Source of the DNA: Trypanosoma brucei gambiense DAL972
Lineage: Eukaryota > Euglenozoa > Kinetoplastea > Trypanosomatida > Trypanosomatidae
Direction of reading: 5' to 3'
DNA length: 64,000 bases
Assembly (NCBI RefSeq): GCF_000210295.1
Contig: NC_026743.1
Coordinates: 186,001 to 250,000 of the forward strand
Part shown: positions 20,088 to 30,258 of the stretch, in pieces
Numbering within the stretch: the first letter of the stretch is position 1
How the letters are laid out: every line of letters begins with the position of its first letter
Translations under genes and position numbers: made by a program
The notes under the pieces: model-generated
What the model saw: the letters and a program-made list of their open reading frames with translations, nothing else
Databases searched by the model: none
Told to the model about the DNA's origin: nothing

Positions 20088-20714
20088 ATGACATTAGGGC
20101 CCACAACCAGAGTAACTGTCAATGTTACGGGTACAGTAACTGTGCCGCTACATCTCAACGCGCTTGAAAGCCTCGATGACGCCCCCCTTCAAGAGGAAAT
20201 CATGAGGGAGGCGGTTCGGCTCTCACTGGCGGAGCAACTGGGTGGATTCGACAACTTCACGGTTACTTCTGCACGCAAGGGTGGTAATCATGTCTGCGAG
20301 GCGCGACTGGATGTGGGCGACCTCTGCTCAATCATTGCTGACGTGAAGAACGCTTATGAGCATGGAGAGCGACGGCTTCGAGAACTGCAACAACTGGTCA
20401 CTGCGATTCGTGAACAGTTGAAAGAAAGCGGAAGAGAAGGCGGGAGCGAAGACGAGGACATCACCGTCCCCGGCATAGTAAAGGTCGTGAGTGACATGGT
20501 GGAAGATGCATTACGAGGACCCGGTGAGTCTTCGCTTTCAGCGGCCATCCGCGAGGTTTCGAATGATAAGAGTTGGTTGGAGGAGGTGCCTGTTGGAGAT
20601 CGTAGCGGCGGGGCGGCGAGCAAATCTGATGAGGACAGCCCAAGTGGAGTCGGTTACACGCGCTTGCCTGACAGCGGTGAAGACAGCAATGGGAGTGAAA
20701 GACAACTGGAGTGA
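20088..20714 (+). CDS. Small acidic protein of unknown function
   Basis: 208 residues from the ATG at 20088; the frame also opens at a GTG six codons upstream. Residues 8-25 form a Val/Thr-rich strand-like segment. The middle (about 85-115) is a charged helix (AYEHGERRLRELQQLV), and the last 90 residues are Glu/Asp/Ser/Gly-rich and likely disordered. No signal peptide, membrane span or known motif is seen. It lies 268 bases before a golgin-like gene, but nothing links the two. Confidence 0.7.
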   Translation: MTLGPTTRVTVNVTGTVTVPLHLNALESLDDAPLQEEIMREAVRLSLAEQLGGFDNFTVTSARKGGNHVCEARLDVGDLCSIIADVKNAYEHGERRLRELQQLVTAIREQLKESGREGGSEDEDITVPGIVKVVSDMVEDALRGPGESSLSAAIREVSNDKSWLEEVPVGDRSGGAASKSDEDSPSGVGYTRLPDSGEDSNGSERQLE

Positions 20715-20758
20715 CTGTGGGGACTCCAAGCTACACTGCTCTTGATTCGTGTTGTCGT

Positions 20759-20785
20759 TATTTCTTTTTCTTCTTTTCGAACCAG
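20759..20785 (+). promoter_or_regulatory. Candidate trans-splice acceptor for the 20983 gene
   Basis: A TTTCTTTTTCTTCTTTTC tract followed by the first AG at 20784-20785, within the 268-base spacer. Confidence 0.55.
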
Positions 20786-20982
20786 GGTCACCGTTGCGCT
20801 GGTCCAATCTCGGCATGAGAGTTTCATGAAACTAGCTCATGTTTTCCCCCTCCTTCCTGTGATGTCCATATTATCATTGAAGAGGGTTGTGAAGCCCCAT
20901 CACACGCTCTTAATACATAAACAGAACTAATTGCTTTGGTGTGAGCCGTGGTATCCATTAAGTGGAAGTTAACGCAGACGAC

Positions 20983-22389
20983 ATGCTCCGTGGCGTGACA
21001 GCACTTTTGGAAGCTATTGACGAACGTGCAGAGCAACACGCCCGTCAGGCAGTAGAAAGGAACGTCGAGATCAATGTGCCATCCTGTTCTACGGAAGGCC
21101 ACGACCCTGCACAACAGGGAATATTGAGATGCAACCTTCCTGATGGTTCAGTTGCGATTGACCCCGCCGGGTCTGGTGTTGTCCATCTTCCAACATTCCC
21201 GGAGCCACCCTTCCCACTCCATGGGTTTGCGGCGCCTCCCCATCATGATGACGCCGTCGCCCCTTCCCTTAACACGTGGAGTCACATAGAGGGCAATGGA
21301 ATTGCAACAACAGCATCTGCACTCGCGGCCGTGGGCAGGGATTCCAGTTCGCCTCTTACGGGGCAGAAGGAAAAGCAAATTGAGGCGCTAACTCAAATGG
21401 TTCAGCGGTACCAGGCAGCGGCAGAAGTTGCAAAGCAAGAATTGCTGCAACAGTCTCTGAGAGTGTGCAAACTAGAGGAAGCACTGCAAGACACAAAAAC
21501 GGAATTGGAGGAACACAAGGTAAAGTCGCGTTTGTTGTTGGAAGAGAGCCAGCGTCAGTGCGAGGAGCTTCACGCACGTCTCGAGCGCAGGAAAGAAAGT
21601 GTCCCATTTTACCATAGTGATGATATCCCGGGGCAAGCGGAAAGTCACTTCGAAGGGGTGGAGGGTGTCAAAACCGAGGAGGGAGATGTGGGAGATTTGA
21701 GAAACAGCGTTACTTCCTTACAGCGGCAGCGTGAGTGGCTTGAAGCGCAAGTGGCGGCGGGGAGGCGTGAGACGACAGAGTTTCGTCAACGGCACAGCGC
21801 AGTATTGCAAGATCTGGAGTTCCTCAAAGCAGACCTAAAGGGGGTGCAAGAGGCTTTGGACAGCGAAGTAGCGGCACATAATCATAGCAAAGCGCTTTTG
21901 CAGAGCCGACAACGTGAGCTAAATGAGTTGCGAGCGGCTGTGGAAAGAAATGGAGGGACCTTCACCGCCTCTGGGGCCCTTGTTGCTTTACGTCCCGATG
22001 GAGGGAAAGAAGGTGATGTGCTGCTTTCCCGCCAATTGTTGGAAAAACATAAGGCGATGGAAACGGCGCTGCGTGATGCCGCAGAATGGCGTCGACGATG
22101 TGAAAGGATGACGAATAGGCTTGAAGAAGAGCGCACAGCACGTGTATCCATAGAGGCGCCCTATCCGATGGGTGAAGTGGGCGAGCCGCATAGTGTCACA
22201 TTTTTCGGTGAAGAGTACAACGGTGTTGTTGGCCAATTCATAGGGAAATGTGGTCATGTTCTCGATTCAACGGCACTCCACACCGCAAGACTGCTGCGTC
22301 GGTCGTCACCACTTCGAATCTTTACAATGGTGTACATTGTTTGTCTTCACGTACTGATTGTTGTGGTTCCGTTAATGCTGTCCAGTTAG
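20983..22389 (+). CDS. Tail-anchored coiled-coil protein, golgin-84/CASP-like
   Basis: 468 residues from the ATG at 20983; the GTG seven codons upstream is not preferred. Residues about 130-400 are long heptad-like coiled coils (QIEALTQMVQRYQAAAEV, SLQRQREWLEAQVAAGRRE). The extreme C-terminus is one hydrophobic span (IFTMVYIVCLHVLIVVVPLM) preceded by RLLRRSSPLR and followed by only three residues. This is a tail anchor. An Arg cluster, a Tyr and a Leu-His pair within the span are features of the golgins CASP and golgin-84, which tether Golgi vesicles. The Golgi role is inferred from that architecture; sequence identity elsewhere is low, so other tail-anchored coiled-coil proteins are possible. 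Confidence 0.75.
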   Translation: MLRGVTALLEAIDERAEQHARQAVERNVEINVPSCSTEGHDPAQQGILRCNLPDGSVAIDPAGSGVVHLPTFPEPPFPLHGFAAPPHHDDAVAPSLNTWSHIEGNGIATTASALAAVGRDSSSPLTGQKEKQIEALTQMVQRYQAAAEVAKQELLQQSLRVCKLEEALQDTKTELEEHKVKSRLLLEESQRQCEELHARLERRKESVPFYHSDDIPGQAESHFEGVEGVKTEEGDVGDLRNSVTSLQRQREWLEAQVAAGRRETTEFRQRHSAVLQDLEFLKADLKGVQEALDSEVAAHNHSKALLQSRQRELNELRAAVERNGGTFTASGALVALRPDGGKEGDVLLSRQLLEKHKAMETALRDAAEWRRRCERMTNRLEEERTARVSIEAPYPMGEVGEPHSVTFFGEEYNGVVGQFIGKCGHVLDSTALHTARLLRRSSPLRIFTMVYIVCLHVLIVVVPLMLSS

Positions 22390-22759
22390 GTGGTTGACCG
22401 ATGAGTGATGAGGTGGCTTTGTGCGCATACAGTTTAATGGCAACATGCGGAGTGTGCAGGCGAAGTTGCATTCCGTGGTGTTCACTCCTTCGCAATGCTT
22501 GCCGCAAAAAGCAGCGGCCTCATACTACCTTTCGGTCCCTTATTGGTTTCACTCCCTGTTCGTTTCCCTGTTGAAATGATTGTTGATGTTTCTTGACTGA
22601 GTTGCTCTTCCTCCCCCTAGCGGATCAATTCTTTTTTTTTCTCGAAACTCACATGTTTTTCTTAACCACGATGTGGAATCACTGCTGCAGTTCCAACAGG
22701 AGGAACAATAGAGGTAAAGAAAGTGGTAGATATAAAGACGAGTAAAAGCAACCAGCACG
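22390..22759. other. Spacer
   Basis: Untranslated sequence with a T-rich tract near 22630-22665 and AG at 22689-22690 as an acceptor candidate. No gene seen. Confidence 0.6.
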
Positions 22760-24589
22760 ATGGAGTTAATTGATCCCGTAGTCCCCTATGGTGACCGAGA
22801 GGTGCAAGAGGCTTTGCGACTGCTCGAGGAGCCCATCATCGTATTTGGTGAAACAATGTCAGAGCGTCGGCAACGTCTACGCAAGCACATGGTGGAAAAG
22901 GGATACGGAAGCTTGGATGCAGTCCGCGGGATACAACATTATTCAGGCTTCACTGCTGCAGCTGCGGCAACTCCGCGTGTTGGCAGAATGATTTCTGGTG
23001 CGGTTGAAGCAGGGGGAAAACTTTCCGATGCGCCATCAGAACTCGTCAAGAAGCGTGTGGCCCTACTTCCTGTTACGCTGGAGCGGGCGGAACGGCGGAT
23101 CGCAAAACTAAAGGAGGCGTTTGTTGCACCCACTGCCGTTCGTGCCGCGCACCACTCGATGGTTGACCGGCTGCGCGGCCTCCGCTTAACGAAGTCAGTT
23201 CGCAACGTGAAAGTTGTTAGACAACGTGATAGGCCGTCGACATCTGAATCTGCGTCTATTTCAGAATTCTTTTGCATGCCCTTCACCTGCTGCGCGGCAG
23301 TCCCAGCGTTGGATCATATCGCGGTAACTGGTGCCGTGAACGGTGTCGTAACGATGTGGAGTGCTTCAACTTGTCGTGCTCTTGGAAGTGGATCCACGTG
23401 TGAGACTGGCTGGGGGCCAGTGCGGCATCTTGCGGCGCATCCCATTCAGCCACTCTTTTTTAGCACAACAATGTTCGACTCGCGCATCGCAATGTGGCGC
23501 ATTTCCACGCAACCCCTGGACGATACGAGTAACGCAGGTGAAAGTGGCTCCAGCGTGGACGGTGCTAATGGTGGAACAGGTGCAGTTGCAGACACCAACT
23601 TGTTCCTCAAGCGAGTGGCGCTAAGTAGCTCGAAACATACAGCAGGTATTAACCGAATCGCAGTGGACCCCACTGGTGTTTGGCTCGCTTCTGCAAGTGA
23701 TGACACCACTGTGCGCTTGTGGGACATCAATGACGACACCCCACTTCTTCCGCTGGTTTCTCACAACGGATATGAAGATGTGTGTGGTATCCTTGATGTG
23801 CGGTTTCATCCAGACTCATCACTTTTAGCTACAGCTGACAAAGCAGGGCGCGTAGTTGCGTGGGATCTAAGGAGCGGGGCGGTCTCCTTCACCGCGGCTG
23901 GGAAACACGGCGGTCATTTGCAAGCCTGTACATGTCTTTCATGGTCGCTGTGCGGTTTTCGGTTCGCTACGGGTGGTGCCGACAACAATGTGCACGTCTG
24001 GGATGCGCGTTACCTGTGTCGCGGAGCGGCCGGAGCCCCATGCATACTGGCGGGTCACGACGACGTCGTCACATCCGTGGAGTTCTGCAGAAACCCCAGC
24101 TTCCCAGCCGTCCCAGCCGCACTCGTTTCCACATCTCTCGACGGAACGGTAAGATTATGGGATATGAATGCCACGGGTGCAAGTGTGCAGGTGTTGCGAG
24201 GGCCTTCTCCCGTTCGTGGACAGTGTTGGCCCGCAGAAGGGGGGCAAACGGGGGAAACGTTGTTTACCGTAGCCCATAGTAAGTACTGGTCGTTGTGGAG
24301 TTGTGTTGCGGATGGGGAGAGTTGCGAAGTCACTCGCAGAGAGACAGAGGACACTGTTGCCTCGGAGGTGGTGACACTGTTAAGGGACGACGTCGTGACG
24401 AGTGGCTTCAGAGAAGAGGAAGGCGATGGGGATGACGAAGAGGAAGAGGAAGACGAGATGATGGCATTGCGAAAACATAATAAGACAGCCACTGGGGAAA
24501 GTTGTTTGGCCCCCAACAATGGTGATGAATGTGCCCACGAAAGCACCGATGATGATGAGGATGAAATGCAACTACTGAAGAGAAAGTAA
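22760..24589 (+). CDS. PRP4: U4/U6 snRNP WD40 protein PRP4
   Basis: 609 residues. The N-terminus has the splicing-factor motif seen only in PRP4 and PRP18 families (VQEALRLLEEPIIVFGE then ERRQRLR, about residues 12-45). It is followed by a linker helix region and about seven WD40 repeats from about 170 to 535 (for example ASASDDTTVRLWDIND, FATGGADNNVHVWDARYL, STSLDGTVRLWDMN). PRP4 binds PRP3 and the U4/U6 duplex in the tri-snRNP, which in trypanosomes serves trans-splicing. The C-terminus carries an acidic tail (DDEEEEEDEMM and a second DDDEDEM block) not usual in other eukaryotic PRP4. It is somewhat longer than the human protein (about 520 residues) because of this tail and loop insertions. 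Confidence 0.93.
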   Translation: MELIDPVVPYGDREVQEALRLLEEPIIVFGETMSERRQRLRKHMVEKGYGSLDAVRGIQHYSGFTAAAAATPRVGRMISGAVEAGGKLSDAPSELVKKRVALLPVTLERAERRIAKLKEAFVAPTAVRAAHHSMVDRLRGLRLTKSVRNVKVVRQRDRPSTSESASISEFFCMPFTCCAAVPALDHIAVTGAVNGVVTMWSASTCRALGSGSTCETGWGPVRHLAAHPIQPLFFSTTMFDSRIAMWRISTQPLDDTSNAGESGSSVDGANGGTGAVADTNLFLKRVALSSSKHTAGINRIAVDPTGVWLASASDDTTVRLWDINDDTPLLPLVSHNGYEDVCGILDVRFHPDSSLLATADKAGRVVAWDLRSGAVSFTAAGKHGGHLQACTCLSWSLCGFRFATGGADNNVHVWDARYLCRGAAGAPCILAGHDDVVTSVEFCRNPSFPAVPAALVSTSLDGTVRLWDMNATGASVQVLRGPSPVRGQCWPAEGGQTGETLFTVAHSKYWSLWSCVADGESCEVTRRETEDTVASEVVTLLRDDVVTSGFREEEGDGDDEEEEEDEMMALRKHNKTATGESCLAPNNGDECAHESTDDDEDEMQLLKRK

Positions 24590-24987
24590 CTCTTGGGATT
24601 GTTACTTCAGGTTGCAACATTCATCAGTCTTCATTCTCCCGAGTTTTGGTATCTGGCGCCAACAAAGGGAAACGCAGTGGCCGCAGGACTCCATGGACTT
24701 CTAGTCGCTAGCTTCAACTCAAATGCGACACACTGGGGGGGGGGGGGTTGTTTTGTGCTCGTGTAATCCCTTCAACGTGTACTTTTGTTTGTGGTTTTCC
24801 GACCTTCTATTTGGCTGATAGCATGGACCCTTTTCCGTTTTATTCTCTTGTTTACTCTCTCGCCACATTTTTTTCCTTTTAATGAAAACCGTAGCATTAA
24901 CCGTAGCACGACAAAGTGGACGGGGGAAAAGAAGGAAAGGGGGAAGGCAAATCAGGAAGGGAGTTGATAAAAGGCCCGCAACTTTAA
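24590..24987. other. Spacer with a 13-G run
   Basis: Contains 13 consecutive G at 24735-24747 in the 3' UTR region and a T/C-rich tract at 24829-24880 with AG at 24893-24894 as an acceptor candidate. No gene seen. Confidence 0.65.
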
Positions 24988-27900
24988 ATGCCACGTGGAG
25001 GAGTCCGTTCTGATTCACACGTGGCGGCAGAAAAACCGCCGCGTTTACCTAATGCCGACTATTTCATTGACTCCATCAACCCTGATGATCCATCATCTAT
25101 AGTTGCAGCTATGCGCTTCCTCATTGAAATGTCTGCCAACCTTTCGGATCACGGAAACCAAGCAGAAAGCATTAAATGTGCAGAGTCCGTTCTCTTACTG
25201 AGACGCGCACATGAGAATGCAGTAGCACCACTCATTGGACCGCTCGTTGAAGAGGGGTTGTTACCTCTTTGCAGTGTAGATCACGCCGCAGACATTGTTC
25301 TCCGGTGCAACAGCAATGCTGTGAGCGCCTTTAACCAACGGTGCTTCGACATGGCTGAACTGTTTCTAGGTAAGGCGCTCTTCTTAACTGATAGTCGCAC
25401 TACCGAGGAGCTGAATTACTTCCCTTCTGCGGAAGCACGCCGCCTGCGCCTACGTGCCGCCACACTGAACAACCTTGGTTGTATGGAAAAACGCCGTGGA
25501 AGATTGGAGGAATCGCTCCGGTATTTGCGGCAGGCCGTGGATATGGAAGTGGCACTCGACAGGACAACTGGTGGATCACCGTCAACATACCTCAACATGT
25601 GCGCCGTACTCAACGAACTCCAACGGCATGACGAGGCGGTTATTGCGGTTGAAAACGCCCTTTCTGCTATGAACGAGCAGATGCTTCGGCAGCAACACAA
25701 GCAGCAACTACCAACATGTGCTATGATGCTCGTGGTGGGGTTATATAACCTGGGAGTTTCGCTTGAGCTACGTAACCGCAGCGGTGATGTCGAGAGGGCA
25801 AAGAATGTATATCAGCAGGCATTGGAGGCCAGCCGCAAGTATTTTGTTGATCCGGCATGCCCAACAGTAGAAATGGCAATGATGGCAATCCAGCGAATGC
25901 ACGCAGACCCGGTGTTCAGGGAGGAGCGACTTGAGAAGGAAAAGAAGGAGCGTGGTAAGGCGGCAAAGGGACCACTACCACCTATATCAAAAGCAGCATC
26001 CGCGGATCATTTTTCGTCGGCAACAGAACCGCCGCCGCAACAACAACAAGCTGCACAAGAAACCGCTACGTCAGTTATGTCTGTTATACCAAGCACTCCA
26101 ACACGCATCTCGTCGGCGTCGAAGGCGTCGATATTAACCCCGCCCCTTTCTTCGGCCACTCGACCGCAGATGCCCAGAAATATGCTACCGGACCACGAAT
26201 CGACCAACCGGAAGGGGCCCCCTGAGCGGTCTGTTGCGCCCGATATGCAGAGGGAGCCCCAAGGAGGGAGTGAAGAAGAGTCCCCGGGACCGCAGGATCC
26301 ACAATGGTCATCAACGCCAGGTGGAAGACCGTCGTTTCCACGGACTCAGGCGTCAGCCTGTTCTCCACCATCGCCACAATTCACGCTTTATCGACCGGAA
26401 ACACGTCTGGAGGCATCTGTTCAAGAGGAACAACCACCACCTGTAATCGAGATTGAGCCGGAGTCCACCCAACTGTCAGCGCCCGTACCATTACAACTGC
26501 TGCCCCAACAGCGGCAAAGCGAGGAAGCGTGCTTAAACCCTCTTGAGGATGCAAAAGCAGCCCCATGCAGTGAGTCTAGTTCTGCCAAGTCTGCAGCTGC
26601 GTTGGTGGCGAAGCCAGGGGTGCCGGGTCTTATGAAAGTGAACACGCAGGTAACTGAGTGGCGATCCGGGGTAGTCCGCGGTCAGTCGCCGAAGTCTTTG
26701 TCCGACGAATTGCGTGCGCAAACGGTACCGGAAGTCACGAAGAAGGCCCCCAGCATGGGTTGGTCGGGCTCTTCCCTATTTAGTCGCTTGGAGAGCATGT
26801 CGGTTAAGAGCGGTCCCTCTTCGCAGGATCCTTTCGTGTGCTCAACAACAGCTAAACAAGCTGCCTCAGGACCACTGGGGGCCACAAAGCGGTCGGGCAT
26901 TAGGCCACTGGTGCTTTCCCCTATTAGGTCCCAGTCGCTAAAATCGGGAAGCACAGCCAGTGCCGGGGTGTCGGACGGGCAACATCGCATTGCTCTCTCC
27001 TCTGTGTTCGAGTCAAAGGATGCGAGGAAGCTAAGTAAAGGATCTAGTTCCTCTCGGTTAGATACGATGAGTCTCTTTGGTCGACGTCGCTTTGCAAGCA
27101 TCACATCGCTTGCACCTAAAGACAGTTCGGAAACGGCTTCGACGAGCCGGCCTATCCTTTCCGCGCAACAGGCTGCCTCAGTGGAAAAGCATCTCATGCG
27201 CGCCCAGCTTGGACAGAAAAAGGCAGAGGAACTACGGGGAAGCCTTTCCGCAGCAGGTCGCAGCGCTGCACTTGCCAGGGCGAAGGAACGAGAGCAAAAG
27301 CGTCTAGCCAAAGAGGAGGCCAAAAACGACGTCGCATTAGCAGGGGTGCTGTATGAGAAATTTGTTGAGGGAATGCGCACTGATGAACTTAGGCGCTGTC
27401 ACCGAGCCGCTGTAGCCATTCAGCGTATATGGCGTGGTAGCCTCGCGCGCACACTGCTGACAAGGATGGTTATTGCCTCCAAGAAGATTCAAAAAACTTT
27501 CCGCATTTACCTCGTGAAGTTACAGGCCATTAGGCTGGCGGAAAAGGTGATGGAAGAGCGGCGGCAATCCGCACGGTTGAAGAAGGAAATGGAAAATGCC
27601 ATAATAATTCAGAACCGTGTGCGACAGTTCCTACGACGACTGGAAATACGGAGGTGCTACCTGGCGCGGAAGATGCGTCACCGAAATGCAGCGTGCCGCA
27701 TTCAGCGTGGTTTCCGTGCCTTCCTCAGGTGGCGTGAGGAGCACCTCGCGGCTCTCATTGAGGCTCAGCGAGCTGAGGAAGAGCGAATCTATGAAATGGA
27801 GGTACGCGCTGCGCGGCGTATTCAGGTGGCTTATAGGTGCTACCTGAAGCGAAAAATGGAGTTCCTCTTCGAACAGGAGCAAGAGCGCCGCAAACATGCC

Positions 27901-30258
27901 GCAGAGGTCATTCAAGCTCGGATGCGCGGTGTACTGGCGCGCGCTTGGTTCCGCTACTACAAGGCTTATCACTACGAGCAGGAACTCAAATCGGCAACTA
28001 ATCAGAAGCGAATCGTGGTGATGCAAACAGCTACGAGAGCCCTCCTTTCTTCACGCCTTCGCAGACGGATGGAAATGGACTTACTTTACCAACTCCAACA
28101 ACAAATCCTGAACAAGTATGCAACCAAGATACAGTGCCAGTGGCGCAACCGCTTAGCGCGTATCAAGTTAGATCGATTGCGTGCAGAAAAGGCGGTGTTG
28201 GAGCGTCGGGTAACGCGTGTTAAGCGGTGGTACCAGACACGTGTTCTGCGTCGAAGTTTCCTGCAAGTAAGAGAGAACAGGCGCCAAAACGACGCAGCCA
28301 CCTGCATCGCGCAGTGGTACCGGATGTGTAAAGTGAGAGAGAAAGAAAGAGAAACTGCACGATACCATGCAATTAAGGCACGTGAGGCTCGTTTGGCGCG
28401 TCTTCAGGCAGACTCTGTTGTGCTGCTACAGGCCAGTTGGCGGGCCCATAACAGTTTCGTCTACGTCAGAAGTGTGCGGAGTTCATTCTTGCGCCTTACG
28501 CTCTGCGCGGAGTTCTTTCAGCGTATTGCCAGGGGGTTTCAAGGACGAATGGAACTCTTCGCGTATAAGTGTTTTCTCATCCGTCAGGCACAGGAGCGCG
28601 TTGAGGCCCAGCGTCGAGCAAGGGCCGCGTGCGTTGTTCAGCGTGCCTGGAGGTGCGCATTTGCAAAGGATAGGGTGGTGCATATGCGAAGATGTCACGT
28701 CGCAGCAACCATGATCTCAAAACACTATCGTGCTCGCTTATGTAGAATGGAGCTGCAACGGCTACGGGAGGCCAAGAGGTTCGAAGAGGAGACGGCAGCA
28801 GCCATGCGGATACAGAAGGCCGCACGCCACTTCTTACGCCGTCTGGATTTGCTTCGTCATGAGAATCGTAAAAGGAAGCGGAAGGAGAGGATGTTTATCC
28901 TCATGCGCCGCGACGAGGCCGCGACGACGCTCCAGGCGATCTGGCGCGGACGAGTAACACGGCGAGTACTTGAAGAGGAAAGGAGAGAATTAGCGGCATT
29001 AGAGGTGCATATCCGGAAGGTGCAGCGCGCGTGGCGAACGCATAAATTCCGCTGCGGAATAAATGCGACGGTATTGAAGCATACTGACCTCCGGAAGAGG
29101 CGCTCCACAGCGGCGCTCAAGATTCAATGCTTCTGGAGGAAAATGGTTGCTGCAGAAAAGGTGGCCGTCCTCCGTCAGTTGCATAGGCGCCGTGTAAAGA
29201 ATGCAAGAATTATCCAGCGGTGGTGGCGGTGCATGCTGGCGAAAATGGAGTTGGAGGCGCGTAGGTTGAAACGACAAGAGGAAGTAGCGTATCAACTCTA
29301 TTATATGGAAAGATGGGATGAGGCCGTTAGTCTCATTAACGCTTTCTTGCAGACAATGCTCTCGCAGCAGCATAGGCTGGTGGTGAAGAGGAAGAGACTA
29401 CTTGAGCAGCTGACGGATAAGGAACGGGAACGGTACCTCCGCAGACACGCGGCCATTATAAAAATTCAAAGGTTCTACCGCGGACACTACGAGCGTATGT
29501 ATGCACGTGGGGTTAGGCGAAAGAAGATGGAAGAGGAGCAACGCAAACGCGAACAGGAAGCCTTGGAACAGCGAAGCGCTTTGGCTATACAGTGCGCTTA
29601 TAGGGTGTTTAGGGCGTGTTGTGAAGTCACAGCACGTCGTAGGGCAAAGAGAGAGAAACAGTTGGCCGAGGAGCTGGAACACTACACGACAATGGATCCA
29701 CAGGATGTCGTGCGCAACCTGTTCTGGATGCACGAGTCACATATGAAACGCGACCACATCAGGGGGCGTCTCAATGTCAAGGCGCGAAGCGACAAGGCTG
29801 CGGTCGTGATTCAGAGGGTGGTTCGACGCTGGCTTGCAGAACTCCGTATGGCTCGCAGAAGGGAGAAGAGCAAAGCACTGAGGGCTGTTGCAATCATTAA
29901 AAGCTACTGGAAGAAATACCTTGAGTGCAAGCGCGCTAATCTGTTAGAAATACAGAGGCGTGCGGCTACGATCATTCAGGCACAGTTTCGGGGCTACATT
30001 CACCGATGCGAGTGGGAAGAACGGCGACAAGCATCTGAGAAAGAGAAAAGACAACAGGTATTGGGAGAGAATAAGTTCGACGCTACGGCCACCGTTCTGC
30101 AGTCCTTCTGGCGTCGCATCACGGCGCAACGCTTGGTGAACCGGATGCGAGAGGAGCGCATGGAAGAAAAGAACTTCCATGTTACCAATGAGGCGGCCCG
30201 TACCATTCAGCAGGTGTATCGGTGTTATAGAGAACGCCGCATGAATCAAAATCAATGA
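24988..30258 (+). CDS. Large TPR and multi-IQ-motif protein
   Basis: 1756 residues. Residues about 30-300 contain TPR-like helical pairs (AATLNNLGCMEKRRGRLEES, TYLNMCAVLNELQRHDEAV, LVVGLYNLGVSLELRNRSGD). Residues about 320-760 are Pro/Ser/Gln-rich and probably disordered. From about 800 to the end I count roughly 26 IQ-like motifs of the form hydrophobic-IQ...(R/K)G/x..R, for example AAVAIQRIWRGSLAR and AATIIQAQFRGYIHR. Multi-IQ helices bind calmodulin or calmodulin-like light chains. In trypanosomes, calmodulin-related proteins are prominent in the flagellum and basal-body regions, so a cytoskeletal scaffold role is likely. No motor domain is present, so it is not a myosin. Confidence 0.88.
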   Translation: MPRGGVRSDSHVAAEKPPRLPNADYFIDSINPDDPSSIVAAMRFLIEMSANLSDHGNQAESIKCAESVLLLRRAHENAVAPLIGPLVEEGLLPLCSVDHAADIVLRCNSNAVSAFNQRCFDMAELFLGKALFLTDSRTTEELNYFPSAEARRLRLRAATLNNLGCMEKRRGRLEESLRYLRQAVDMEVALDRTTGGSPSTYLNMCAVLNELQRHDEAVIAVENALSAMNEQMLRQQHKQQLPTCAMMLVVGLYNLGVSLELRNRSGDVERAKNVYQQALEASRKYFVDPACPTVEMAMMAIQRMHADPVFREERLEKEKKERGKAAKGPLPPISKAASADHFSSATEPPPQQQQAAQETATSVMSVIPSTPTRISSASKASILTPPLSSATRPQMPRNMLPDHESTNRKGPPERSVAPDMQREPQGGSEEESPGPQDPQWSSTPGGRPSFPRTQASACSPPSPQFTLYRPETRLEASVQEEQPPPVIEIEPESTQLSAPVPLQLLPQQRQSEEACLNPLEDAKAAPCSESSSAKSAAALVAKPGVPGLMKVNTQVTEWRSGVVRGQSPKSLSDELRAQTVPEVTKKAPSMGWSGSSLFSRLESMSVKSGPSSQDPFVCSTTAKQAASGPLGATKRSGIRPLVLSPIRSQSLKSGSTASAGVSDGQHRIALSSVFESKDARKLSKGSSSSRLDTMSLFGRRRFASITSLAPKDSSETASTSRPILSAQQAASVEKHLMRAQLGQKKAEELRGSLSAAGRSAALARAKEREQKRLAKEEAKNDVALAGVLYEKFVEGMRTDELRRCHRAAVAIQRIWRGSLARTLLTRMVIASKKIQKTFRIYLVKLQAIRLAEKVMEERRQSARLKKEMENAIIIQNRVRQFLRRLEIRRCYLARKMRHRNAACRIQRGFRAFLRWREEHLAALIEAQRAEEERIYEMEVRAARRIQVAYRCYLKRKMEFLFEQEQERRKHAAEVIQARMRGVLARAWFRYYKAYHYEQELKSATNQKRIVVMQTATRALLSSRLRRRMEMDLLYQLQQQILNKYATKIQCQWRNRLARIKLDRLRAEKAVLERRVTRVKRWYQTRVLRRSFLQVRENRRQNDAATCIAQWYRMCKVREKERETARYHAIKAREARLARLQADSVVLLQASWRAHNSFVYVRSVRSSFLRLTLCAEFFQRIARGFQGRMELFAYKCFLIRQAQERVEAQRRARAACVVQRAWRCAFAKDRVVHMRRCHVAATMISKHYRARLCRMELQRLREAKRFEEETAAAMRIQKAARHFLRRLDLLRHENRKRKRKERMFILMRRDEAATTLQAIWRGRVTRRVLEEERRELAALEVHIRKVQRAWRTHKFRCGINATVLKHTDLRKRRSTAALKIQCFWRKMVAAEKVAVLRQLHRRRVKNARIIQRWWRCMLAKMELEARRLKRQEEVAYQLYYMERWDEAVSLINAFLQTMLSQQHRLVVKRKRLLEQLTDKERERYLRRHAAIIKIQRFYRGHYERMYARGVRRKKMEEEQRKREQEALEQRSALAIQCAYRVFRACCEVTARRRAKREKQLAEELEHYTTMDPQDVVRNLFWMHESHMKRDHIRGRLNVKARSDKAAVVIQRVVRRWLAELRMARRREKSKALRAVAIIKSYWKKYLECKRANLLEIQRRAATIIQAQFRGYIHRCEWEERRQASEKEKRQQVLGENKFDATATVLQSFWRRITAQRLVNRMREERMEEKNFHVTNEAARTIQQVYRCYRERRMNQNQ

